A stretch of 9,446 nucleotides of DNA from Komagataeibacter kakiaceti JCM 25156 (GCF_000613305.1 NZ_BAIO01000063.1:1-9446), one strand, 5' to 3'; shown: positions 1 through 6,812, numbered from the stretch's first letter. Notes: generated by a model from the letters alone, not told the origin. Made by a program: numbers and translations.

Positions 1-2433
1 TGGGGCTGGAAGGCCGCCAACGCGCTGGCAGGGCTGGTGCTGTCCACGGCCGTTGTCGAATTCGCGCCGCGCCTCATGCCGGTGCAGCTTGATGATGAAG
101 GCGGCCAGGCCCTGAAGCAGCGGATCGAGGCACTGGGGATCGAGGTGCTTACATCCCACGCCACGCAGCAGATCACCGCGGGTGAGACGCACCGCCATCG
201 CCTTGTCTTTGCCGATGGCACGTTCCTTGAAACCGATCTGGTGGTCTTTTCCGCCGGCATCCGCGCGCAGGACAGGCTGGCGCGGGACTGCGGGCTTGCC
301 ATCGGACCACGCGGCGGCGTCGTGATCGACGGACAGTGCCGTACGTCCGACCCGGCAATCTACGCAATCGGAGAATGCGCGTGCTGGAACGGGCAGGTGT
401 TCGGACTGGTGGCGCCGGGCTATACCATGGCGCGCACGCTCGCATCCACCCTGGCGGGGGAAGAAGCCGCCTTTACCGGGGCGGACATGTCCACCAAGCT
501 CAAGCTGCTGGGGGTGGATGTCGGCTCGATCGGCGATGCACATGGCGCGACACCCGGCAGCCGGAGCTACCGCTTCATCGGGGAAGTGGACGGGTCCTAC
601 CGCCGCCTTGTGCTCTCGGCGGATGGCAGCCGCGTGCTCGGGGCCGTATTGGTGGGGGATAACGCCTATTACGACACGATCGTGCAATATGTACAGAACG
701 CCATCAAACCCCCGGCAGATCCGGCGGTACTGATCCTGCCGCGCGGGGAGGGGGCAGACCTGCTTGGCGCTGATGCGCTGCCCGATACGGCCATGATCTG
801 CTCGTGCCACAATGTAACGAAAGGGGCGATCTGTGCTTCCATCGAGGAAGGTTGCACGGATATTGCCGCCCTGAAGCAGTCGACAAAGGCCAGCACAGGC
901 TGTGGCGGCTGTTCGGGCCTGCTCAAAAACGTGTTCGAGACCGAACTCGAAGCACGCGGCATTACGGTCGATCACAGCCTGTGCGAACATTTTTCCTATA
1001 CGCGACAGGAACTGTATTCCCTCGTCCGCGTGCACGGGATCCAGACTTTTGAAGACCTGATGGCGCAGTACGGCAATGGTGGGCTGGGCTGCGATATCTG
1101 CAAGCCCGCTGTCGGTTCCATCCTGGCATCGGCCTGGAACAAGCCGATTACGGATCCGCTCTATATTCCGCTACAGGACACGAACGACACGTTCATGGCC
1201 AACATGCAGAAAAACGGCACCTATTCGGTCGTGCCCCGCATTGCGGGTGGTGAGATCACACCGGACAAGCTGATAGTCCTGGGCCAGGTGGCAAAGAAAT
1301 ACGGTCTCTATACCAAGATCACTGGCGGCCAGCGCATCGATCTGTTCGGCGCGCAACTGGACCAGTTGCCCGAAATCTGGGCCGAACTGCTGGAAGCAGG
1401 GTTCGAGACCGGGCAGGCCTATGGCAAATCCACCCGGACCGTGAAATCCTGCGTGGGCAGCACATGGTGCCGCTATGGCGTGCAGGACAGCGTGGGCAAG
1501 GCGCTGGATCTGGAAAACCGTTACAAGGGCCTGCGCTCCCCGCACAAGCTCAAATTCGCCGTATCCGGCTGCACCCGCGAATGCGCGGAGGCACAGAGCA
1601 AGGATGTGGGGGTGATCGCCACCGAAAATGGCTGGAATCTGTACGTTTGCGGCAATGGCGGCATGCGTCCGCGCCATGCGGAACTGTTCGCGACCGATCT
1701 CGACGCCGAAACGCTGGTGAAATATATCGACCGCTTCCTGATGTTCTATATCCGGACGGCGGACAAACTGCAGCGCACCTCGGTCTGGCGCGAAAATCTT
1801 GAAGATGGACTGGATTACCTCAAGGATGTCATCATCAACGACAGCCTTGGCATCTGCGCGGAACTGGAACGCCAGATGCAGATGGTGGTGGACCACTATC
1901 ACTGCGAATGGCGCGATGCGCTTACGGACCGTGAAAAACTCAAGCGGTTCCGCACCTTCGTCAATGACAGCCGCCCCGATCCGAACATCCGCACGACACC
2001 GGAGCGTGATCAGGTCCGTCCGGCCGAAAACCGGCCCGAAACCGTAGCGCCAGCCGGCCCGGAGGATTGGACCGAACTGTGTGGGCTTGAGGATCTGGTG
2101 GCAAAATCAGGTGTCGTCGCCTGGCATGACGGAAGCCAGATTGCCCTGTTCTACCTGCCCGCCACACCGGACGTGCCTGCCCGGGTCTATGCGATTGACA
2201 ACCACGATCCGTTTTCGAACGCCAATGTGATCGGGCGCGGCATCATGGGCGACCTGAAGGGACAGGTGGTGGTGGCCTCGCCGCTGTACAAGCAGCATTT
2301 CCGCCTGGAGGACGGGCAGTGTCTGGAGGATCCCACCGTCCGGCTGCGGACATGGGACGCCCGCCTGGAAAACGGCAGGGTGGCGATCCGGGCCCGATCG
2401 GCTACAGCCACGCCGGAACCCATATCGGCCTGA
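1..2433 (+). CDS. nirB: Assimilatory nitrite reductase, NirB-NirD fusion (5' end outside window)
   Basis: Reduces nitrite to ammonium with NAD(P)H in the cytoplasm, using FAD, Fe-S clusters and siroheme. The frame is open from base 1 and ends with TGA at 2431-2433. Numbering from the GTG at 37, the order is: FAD/NAD-binding domain (to about 240); BFD-like [2Fe-2S] domain with C255-x-C257 and C289-x2-C292; a second cysteine-containing segment (GCDICKP); sulfite/nitrite reductase half-domain; siroheme/4Fe-4S cysteines C472-x5-C478 and C512-x3-C516; then a NirD-like domain from about 678 to 785. The NirD part lacks Rieske Cys/His ligands, as in E. coli NirD. E. coli NirB (about 847 residues) and NirD (about 108) are separate, so this is a fusion. 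About 145 N-terminal residues lie upstream of the window. At 9-12 the GLE of the GLLGLEAA motif is in another frame, suggesting a one-base insertion. The GTG at 37 is only the first possible start codon in this frame, not the true start. Confidence 0.93.
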   Translation, partial: WGWKAANALAGLVLSTAVVEFAPRLMPVQLDDEGGQALKQRIEALGIEVLTSHATQQITAGETHRHRLVFADGTFLETDLVVFSAGIRAQDRLARDCGLAIGPRGGVVIDGQCRTSDPAIYAIGECACWNGQVFGLVAPGYTMARTLASTLAGEEAAFTGADMSTKLKLLGVDVGSIGDAHGATPGSRSYRFIGEVDGSYRRLVLSADGSRVLGAVLVGDNAYYDTIVQYVQNAIKPPADPAVLILPRGEGADLLGADALPDTAMICSCHNVTKGAICASIEEGCTDIAALKQSTKASTGCGGCSGLLKNVFETELEARGITVDHSLCEHFSYTRQELYSLVRVHGIQTFEDLMAQYGNGGLGCDICKPAVGSILASAWNKPITDPLYIPLQDTNDTFMANMQKNGTYSVVPRIAGGEITPDKLIVLGQVAKKYGLYTKITGGQRIDLFGAQLDQLPEIWAELLEAGFETGQAYGKSTRTVKSCVGSTWCRYGVQDSVGKALDLENRYKGLRSPHKLKFAVSGCTRECAEAQSKDVGVIATENGWNLYVCGNGGMRPRHAELFATDLDAETLVKYIDRFLMFYIRTADKLQRTSVWRENLEDGLDYLKDVIINDSLGICAELERQMQMVVDHYHCEWRDALTDREKLKRFRTFVNDSRPDPNIRTTPERDQVRPAENRPETVAPAGPEDWTELCGLEDLVAKSGVVAWHDGSQIALFYLPATPDVPARVYAIDNHDPFSNANVIGRGIMGDLKGQVVVASPLYKQHFRLEDGQCLEDPTVRLRTWDARLENGRVAIRARSATATPEPISA

Positions 2434-2437
2434 TCCC

Positions 2438-2473
2438 ATGGCGCAGGAGGACATCCGCACGGTCTGCCCCTAG
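2438..2473 (+). pseudogene. 5' remnant of a molybdopterin nitrate reductase gene (nasA-like)
   Basis: An ATG four bases after the nirBD stop opens an 11-codon frame, MAQEDIRTVCP, then TAG. The end matches the start of the N-terminal [4Fe-4S] motif of assimilatory nitrate reductases (T-x-CPYCGxGCG), a gene that commonly follows nirB/nirD. Homology stops exactly where the motif's second half should begin, and the stop of the convergent TetR gene lies 6 bases further on. I infer that nearly the whole nitrate reductase gene was deleted or moved, leaving only its first codons. The match is short, so the call rests on motif plus operon position. Confidence 0.55.
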
Positions 2474-2478
2474 CCCAA

Positions 2479-3087
2479 TCAATCGCTGCAGCCCATGCCA
2501 TCCAGCAACACGTCCAGTGCGGCCGGGACCGGCGCTGACCCGACCTTTTCTTCAAGCAACTGGTTACTGATCGCCAGCATGGCCAGACCATGCACCTGTG
2601 CCCAGCCTGCCGCTGCCAAAGCACTGACGGCAACCGGGCGGAAGCTGCCGTCGCGTTGTCCTTTTTCCAAAAGCCCCAGAAGAATGCCAAAGGTCTTCAT
2701 GGCCGCATCATGTAGCGGCGGGTCTATCGTCTTATCGGCATCAGAACTGAACATCAGCCGGTAAAGGCCGGGGTTCTGGCAGGCAAACCCGATACAGGCC
2801 TGCGCTGCGGCGATGAATTGCGCGCGCGTGGAAGGCAGATCTACCGACATTGCTTCAGTCAGGCTCTCTCCCAGCCTGACAAAGCCGATCCGGGCCAGTT
2901 CGCGCAGCAGCATCTCGCGGTCACGGAAATGCTTGTACGGGGCCGCATGACTGACCCCCGTGCGCCGCGCCACTTCCCGCAGGGTGAAGGCCCAGTTCTG
3001 ATCTGCCGCCAGCATGTCCAGCGCCGTATCGATCAGGGCGCGGCGCAGGTCACCGTGATGATAGGGGCGGTCCTTGATTTCACTCAT
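2479..3087 (-). CDS. TetR/AcrR-family transcriptional regulator
   Basis: A 202-residue DNA-binding repressor-type protein. The N-terminal helix-turn-helix domain covers about residues 13-60, with the typical TetR pattern: FTLREVARRTGVS in the HTH, then a YKHFRDREMLLREL stretch. The C-terminal part (about 80-195) is an all-alpha ligand/dimer domain with a GLYRLMF segment, common in TetR regulators with WHG-type C-terminal domains. ATG at 3087 is the natural start because the protein begins with the usual short charged leader before the HTH; a weak GAG-containing ribosome site lies upstream. It is divergent from the aldehyde dehydrogenase, and the 100-bp spacer contains paired palindromes, so it probably controls that gene and itself. 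The reading frame is intact, unlike several neighbours. The ligand is unknown; an aldehyde or aromatic compound is a guess from context. Confidence 0.9.
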   Translation of the reverse strand: MSEIKDRPYHHGDLRRALIDTALDMLAADQNWAFTLREVARRTGVSHAAPYKHFRDREMLLRELARIGFVRLGESLTEAMSVDLPSTRAQFIAAAQACIGFACQNPGLYRLMFSSDADKTIDPPLHDAAMKTFGILLGLLEKGQRDGSFRPVAVSALAAAGWAQVHGLAMLAISNQLLEEKVGSAPVPAALDVLLDGMGCSD

Positions 3088-3100
3088 CCGTGAGGCTCAT

Positions 3101-3115
3101 GTTTACACAAGAAAC
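3101..3115. promoter_or_regulatory. Probable TetR operator, left copy
   Basis: GTTTACACAAGAAAC is a GTTT-N7-AAAC palindrome lying 13 bases upstream of the regulator's start codon. A mirrored copy sits at 3161-3175. Extended over 20 bases (3101-3120 against 3156-3175), the two copies are inverted repeats matching at 17 of 20 positions. Binding here would cover the regulator's own start region and the -35 side of the dehydrogenase promoter. Confidence 0.65.
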
Positions 3116-3120
3116 TTTTA

Positions 3121-3150
3121 TTGACACCAGATCGTCATGCTCCATACCCT
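3121..3150 (+). promoter_or_regulatory. Probable promoter of the aldehyde dehydrogenase gene
   Basis: A perfect -35 hexamer TTGACA lies at 3121-3126. The best -10 candidate is TACCCT at 3145-3150 (18-base spacer), a weak match. The promoter sits exactly between the two mirrored palindromes, as expected for a site repressed by the adjacent TetR protein. The -10 assignment is uncertain. Confidence 0.5.
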
Positions 3151-3160
3151 GCCTGTATAA

Positions 3161-3175
3161 GTTTCTCCTGTAAAC
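3161..3175. promoter_or_regulatory. Probable TetR operator, right copy
   Basis: GTTTCTCCTGTAAAC is the mirrored counterpart of the site at 3101-3115, with centres 60 bases apart. It lies downstream of the likely promoter and just before the GGAGG ribosome binding site (3178-3182) of the dehydrogenase. Bound repressor here could block transcript start or early elongation. Confidence 0.65.
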
Positions 3176-3187
3176 ATGGAGGACGTG

Positions 3188-4593
3188 ATGTCCGATGTTA
3201 CCCCCGCTGACCTGAACCGTATTCTTGACCGCCAGCGCGCCGCGTTCCTGCATGCCGGGCCACCGGACCTGAAACAGCGCCGGACCGATCTGCGCCGCCT
3301 GAAGCTGAAGTCCTGAAGCGGCGCACCGAGATCGTGCGCGCCCTGAAAACGGATTTCGGCCAGAGGTCGGAACGCGAAAGCGCCATTGTGGAACTGATCC
3401 CGCTGGTGCAGTCGATCAATTACATGATCGCGCATCTGGGGTGTTGGATGAAACCGCAGCGCCGCCACGTCTCGGCCTATTTCCAGTGCGGTCGTGCCTG
3501 GGTGGTCCGGCAGCCAGTCGGTGTCGTGGGCATTATCGCACCGTGGAACTATCCGGTCTCGCTGGCCCTCGTGCCGCTGGCGACGGCGATTGCTGCCGGT
3601 AACCGGGCCATGCTCAAACCCTCGGAATTTACCCCGGCCACATCGGCGGTGATCGGAGAGATCATTCAGGCCATCTTTCCGCCAGAGCAGATTTCTGTTG
3701 TGACCGGCAATGGCGAAGTGGGGGCCGCGTTCTCGGCGCTGCCGTTCGATCATATCCTGTTCACCGGCAGCACGGCGGTTGGCAAGAAGGTGGCGGAGGC
3801 AGCCGCACGCAATCTGACCCCGATTACATTGGAACTGGGCGGCAAGTCGCCGGTGGTGATCGCACCCGGCTTTTCCATGCAACGCGTAGCGAACCGTGTA
3901 GCATTCGGCAAGCTGACCAATGCCGGGCAGACCTGTATCGCGCCGGATTATGTGCTGGTGCATGAAAACGACAGGGACGCTTTTGCCGCAGCCTATCAGG
4001 ACGCCGTGAAAAAGCTGCATCCGGGCGGTTACGCCGGGTCGCCTGACTATACGGCCATTCTCAACACGCATCATTACGCGCGGCTGAGTGGTCTGATCGA
4101 CAATGCCGGGGCGCAGGGGGCACAGGTTATCCGGCTGGGAAATGACTCAGCTACGGATCACGTCCTGGCTCCCGTGCTTCTGCTGGACGTCACGCCGCAG
4201 ATGGCCGTGATGCAGGAGGAAATTTTCGGCCCCGTCCTACCCGTGCTGACCTACAGGAACCTTGATGAAGCGATTGCCTTCATCAATGCCCGTCCTCGGC
4301 CCCTGGCCCTGTATTATTTTGGTGATAACCGCATTGAACGCGACAGGGTGTTGAAGAACACGGTTTCAGGAAACGTGACGATCAACGGCACATTGATGCA
4401 TTATGTGCAGGACGACCTGCCGTTTGGCGGCGTGGGGGATAGTGGCATCGGGGCATATCATGGAAAGGAAGGCTTCATAGCACTCACACATGCCCGTGGT
4501 GTGTACCGACAGGGACGTTTCAACGCGGCAACACTGCTTCAGCCACCCTTCGGCAGGCTTACCGACACCATCACCAATCTGATCCTGCGATGA
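3188..4593 (+). pseudogene. Coniferyl-type aldehyde dehydrogenase, frameshifted near the 5' end
   Basis: NAD(P)-dependent oxidation of an aldehyde to an acid; closest in style to coniferyl aldehyde dehydrogenases (CalB-like, about 470 residues). ATG at 3188 follows GGAGG (3178-3182) with good spacing and begins MSDVTPADLNRILDRQRAAF, a typical family N-terminus. That frame meets TGA at 3314-3316. The rest of the protein runs in the +1-numbered frame from about 3301 to the TGA at 4591-4593. Restoring one G near 3301 (CTG-GAA) gives a continuous RRLEAEVLKRR. The catalytic parts are intact: PWNYP, general-base Glu in LELGGKSP (codon 3832), nucleophile Cys in NAGQTCIAPDY (codon 3934), and a full C-terminus. 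It may be a real pseudogene or a sequencing error; translation restarting at GTG 3334 would lack about 48 N-terminal residues. It overlaps the next gene by ATGA. Confidence 0.88.
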
Positions 4594-4751
4594 CAACGCG
4601 CATTCTGCTTATCGGTGGCACCGGCCTGATCGGACATTTTATTGGACTTGTAACAGTTCTGTGCCGGTCAGGAAGTGATTATGCCACTCTTGCTTCAAAA
4701 GCGAGAGGACTGATACCACCCAGACATGAATGGCATCGACGTGGATTGTAG
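4590..4751 (+). pseudogene. Truncated NAD(P)-binding Rossmann-fold gene (SDR/epimerase-like)
   Basis: An ATG overlapping the dehydrogenase stop (ATGA at 4590-4593) opens MTTRILLIGGTGLIGHFI, a classic beta strand plus GxxGxxG nucleotide-binding loop of NAD-dependent epimerase/reductase proteins. The overlap implies translational coupling with the dehydrogenase. After about 18 residues the similarity stops: from about 4640-4660 the DNA belongs to the terminal part of an IS3-family element. The frame runs on into IS DNA to a TAG at 4749-4751. I infer that the original gene was interrupted or replaced there and is non-functional. Which reductase it was cannot be told from so little sequence. Confidence 0.7.
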
Positions 4752-5000
4752 AAACCATTGATATACTGGAAGATGCCGACAGTAGCCTGACGACGGGTTG
4801 GCCAGTTCTGCCTCCAGAGCCATTCCGCCTTCAGGCTTTTGAAAAACGTTTCGATAGCAGCGTTGTCAAAACAGTTTCCCTTTCCGGACATTGAAGCCAG
4901 CAATCCATGGACCAGCAGCTTTTTCCGGAAATCATGAGAGCCATACTGGCCGCCACGATCGGAATGGAAAATGCAGTCGGGCGCCGGGTCACGCAAGCCA
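4640..5000 (-). mobile_element. IS3-family insertion sequence remnant (3' part)
   Basis: The fragment spans the 3' third of an IS3-type element: the transposase C-terminus plus about 35 bases beyond its stop. The outer end lies somewhere in about 4640-4660, where the Rossmann-fold gene stops; I could not fix the terminal inverted repeat because the opposite end of the element is missing. The inner edge lies near 4987-5000, where the sequence changes to lysozyme-like coding DNA. Loss of the element's other end means a later deletion or recombination, not a simple insertion. Confidence 0.7.
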
Positions 5001-5015
5001 GCCTTCACCATCAAC
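4679..5015 (-). pseudogene. IS3-family transposase (OrfB, rve domain), C-terminal fragment
   Basis: The reading frame shows the last two catalytic blocks of the IS3 OrfB DDE integrase core: HSDRGGQY with the second Asp, then SGKGNCFDNAAIETFFKSLKAE with the final Glu. The usual C-terminus follows (YINGFYNPRRCHSCLGG, then SPLAFEA), with TAA at 4679-4681. A full OrfB is about 270-290 residues; only about 105 remain. The first catalytic Asp (the DITY region) and OrfA are absent, so it cannot transpose by itself. Similarity fades near 4990-5015. The open frame continues to an ATG at 5071, but that extension reads through lysozyme-derived DNA and is not transposase. Confidence 0.85.
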
Positions 5016-5524
5016 ATTGAACAGGCGGCAGTTCCGGTAATACGCGGCCTGCATGTCGGTGAGTGTGCCAATCAGGCGTGGACCAGCAGGCCCGGACAGG
5101 GCATGCAGCACGGCTGAAATCATGGCGGGACCGATATCACCATCCAGCGCCACGCCTTTCATGCCGACTGCGGCCTGCAACTGGCGCGCCGCCACGCGAA
5201 TACCTACATTGAAGCCGAAGTCAGCCACCATGCGTCAATACCTGCGGGAAGCAGGTCACAGTTCAGCGGACGCCAGTAAAAGGTGCGGGCAATCGCCCTG
5301 AAGGTCGGCACGTCAATGGACTACATGACCTTGTTCGTAATGGAGGAAGGGTTTCCCCCCATCCAGCGCACCATGGTCAGGGCCGAAATGCCGCGCATGG
5401 TGCCGACAAGATGGCCGTGGCCAACCACACCGCCGGTCCAGTTGCCCGCGTCATCTCGTCGGCATTGGTACAGACCCTCTTCGTCAAGGGTAAAGGATGT
5501 GACTGTGAGGAAATTGGTCTGCAT
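4989..5524 (-). pseudogene. GH108-type lysozyme (N-acetylmuramidase), prophage-derived, broken
   Basis: Would cleave peptidoglycan as a phage lysis enzyme. Start ATG at 5524. The N-terminal piece has FTLDEEGLY (the probable catalytic Glu region) and DDAGNWTGG, then GISALTMVRWMGG. A TAG at 5321-5323 interrupts it. The same frame then continues with ARTFYWRPLNCDLLPAGIDA to about 5232. A one-base deletion near 5229-5233 shifts into MVADFGFNVG, QAAVG, DGDIGP and AAYYR, ending GEGWLA with TGA at 4989-4991. Pieced together this is about 178 residues, close to the normal family length, lacking only the extreme C-terminus lost at the IS junction. The order of motifs and DGxIGP plus AYYR fit GH108 (TtsA/ZliS-like) well. 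It follows the Mor-like gene by 61 bases on the same strand. Confidence 0.75.
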
Positions 5525-5585
5525 GTCGCCACGTTACGCGCGACATGAGAGGGCTTTCAGGAGGACGGGTGCCCCCAAAGCGTCT

Positions 5586-5858
5586 TCAGAATAGGTTCAT
5601 CTGGCCCGTATCGACCCGCCATGACCTTCGCGGACACTCTTTTTTCGGATAACGCGCCTGTGTCCTGACAACCGTGCGGTGATCGACGCCAACACGAACG
5701 GCGATATCACCGCCATATGTAGCGGCAAAGGCAGAACCCACCCACTTCGCAGGCACCCACAACCGACGTCCACCCGCGCTTTCAATAAAACTCAATGCTG
5801 CCTGTGCACCAACAGCAGCAACAAGCCAGTCAATTTGTGCAGGCGGGCGGATATTCAT
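5586..5858 (-). CDS. Small prophage-type HTH/Mor-like protein ending in QMNLF
   Basis: A 90-residue protein of uncertain role. The N-terminal half (residues 8-36, IDWLVAAVGAQAALSFIESA then GGRRLWVP) resembles the first helix-strand unit of the Mor/C transcription activator family from Mu-like phages. The second half has a helix-turn-helix-like stretch (GGDIAVRVGVDHRTVVRTQ, about 50-68). It ends QMNLF, resembling a beta-clamp binding pentapeptide (QL[SD]LF type). The ATG at 5858 has no strong Shine-Dalgarno. It sits 15 bases after the stop of the membrane-protein gene and 61 bases before the lysozyme, so the three may share a transcript. A role in prophage late-gene control or replication is inference from resemblance only. 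Confidence 0.55.
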   Translation of the reverse strand: MNIRPPAQIDWLVAAVGAQAALSFIESAGGRRLWVPAKWVGSAFAATYGGDIAVRVGVDHRTVVRTQARYPKKECPRRSWRVDTGQMNLF

Positions 5859-5873
5859 ATCGTTTTCGATCTT

Positions 5874-6578
5874 TTAGGTTAGGGACTTTCTAGGTGAGAT
5901 GTGTTCCCGAATATAGGACTGAATTTTTTCCATATCCTTTCGGCATCCACTTTGAAATTCAATATAATCTATCCAACATTGATAATGTTCTCTGTTAAGC
6001 GGTGGCTTGTTTTTTATTAGCTGTCCTATAACTTTTTCGGACATCTCCAAAAGTATATCTGCAAATTCGTGGGAAAAGAAAATGCTATTTTCTGCAAGAC
6101 TGGTATGGAAACCTGCGTATGCAACCGACGCGTATGAAAATTCCTTTTCGTATTTTATTTCTCTATACGATTTTTTCTTATCGTGAGATTTTCGTACACG
6201 CTCTTTCTCACCTTCTGAAAAACCATCTTTTTCTAAAATTTCGTCCAATGCTTTATTATTATCTTCTGGAAGGGTCTCATATGTCGTGGGCAGGTTCAGC
6301 TTCAAGGCGCTACCATAGGCATCTGTCAGCTTGCTCCAGATGTCTGGATAAATGGAATATTCGTGAGTATGAAATCGAGTAGAGCGATCAAGTGATGCGC
6401 TTAACTGCACCTTAATTCTTTCTATTTCTAAAGCATTTTTGGCATTTAACTCTGCCATCCCTTTTGCCAAACGATTTTCAAATGTCTTCTGTGCCCAGAA
6501 TTTAAAGGCCCCAATGATGCCTGCTCCCGCACAGGTTAGGGAAAGGCCAGTGGATGTCAAAACGGTAGCGATATCCAT
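5874..6578 (-). CDS. A+T-rich hypothetical membrane-anchored coiled-coil protein
   Basis: I do not recognise a named family. From ATG 6578 the product is 234 residues: one hydrophobic segment at about 4-27 (TSTGLSLTCAGAGIIGAFKF within it), then a charged, heptad-like helix (about 30-62, with ELNAKNALEIERIKVQLSAS), then a soluble domain containing RFHTHEYSIYPDIWSKL, a highly charged lysine/glutamate stretch (about 115-145) and a tail HISPRKSLT. The layout suggests a single-pass inner-membrane protein with a large cytoplasmic part. A TTG at 6608 could add ten residues, but neither start has a clear ribosome site. The DNA is visibly richer in A and T, and in codons such as AAA, GAA and TTT, than everything around it, indicating separate acquisition. 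In a prophage remnant this looks like a moron gene; superinfection exclusion or defence is speculation. Confidence 0.7.
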   Translation of the reverse strand: MDIATVLTSTGLSLTCAGAGIIGAFKFWAQKTFENRLAKGMAELNAKNALEIERIKVQLSASLDRSTRFHTHEYSIYPDIWSKLTDAYGSALKLNLPTTYETLPEDNNKALDEILEKDGFSEGEKERVRKSHDKKKSYREIKYEKEFSYASVAYAGFHTSLAENSIFFSHEFADILLEMSEKVIGQLIKNKPPLNREHYQCWIDYIEFQSGCRKDMEKIQSYIREHISPRKSLT

Positions 6579-6626
6579 GAAGTAGGCACCATTCAGTTGC
6601 GATTTCAAAGTAGATAAGATGTCTAT

Positions 6627-6812
6627 TTAACTCTCTTTGCCATCCTTCATCCTTGCTTTCCACCGTTTCATACCCTCAATCATCTTCTGTGCCTGCGCAC
6701 CGTCCAGAAACTCCGGCGCGCTGATACCTTTCGGGTGGGTGATAGACACGGTCTTCCGGTAGCGATTCTTTCCGGCTTTCTCGGAACGGGAAAGACAACG
6801 CTCCTCAACCAT
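6627..6812 (-). pseudogene. Winged-helix-like C-terminal fragment
   Basis: A 61-codon frame from ATG 6812 to TAA 6627. The start region, read with its open upstream extension, gives [20 protein letters not shown] then [17 protein letters not shown]. This looks like a recognition helix, a turn and a beta-hairpin wing of a winged-helix DNA-binding protein, followed by a lysine-rich tail. The frame is open back to a TAG at 6888-6890, but that stretch overlaps the plus-strand gene beginning at 6844, so the N-terminal helices appear to be missing. I read it as the 3' remnant of a regulator or replication-type gene cut at about 6815-6843. It could instead be a true short gene; no family is firmly recognised. 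Confidence 0.4.

Noticed and set aside
1171..1902. A 243-codon open frame on the minus strand
   Set aside because: Lies fully opposite the nitrite reductase siroheme domain, which explains this stretch. The protein looks like an antisense translation.
2187..2690. A 167-codon minus-strand frame spanning the nirBD and TetR ends
   Set aside because: It crosses two real gene ends in the wrong frame and has no domain pattern.
3299..3316. Programmed ribosomal frameshifting in the aldehyde dehydrogenase
   Set aside because: There is no slippery heptamer or evident stimulatory structure, and this enzyme family is not known to use frameshifting.
3118..4074. A 318-codon open frame on the minus strand
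   Set aside because: It is antisense to the aldehyde dehydrogenase, whose motifs are clear. The translation is rich in His, Arg and Gly with no recognisable domain, typical of a shadow frame in high-G+C DNA.
6579..6608. TTG start at 6608 for the A+T-rich membrane protein
   Set aside because: It adds ten residues before the hydrophobic anchor without a clear ribosome site; the ATG at 6578 puts the anchor at the N-terminus as expected.
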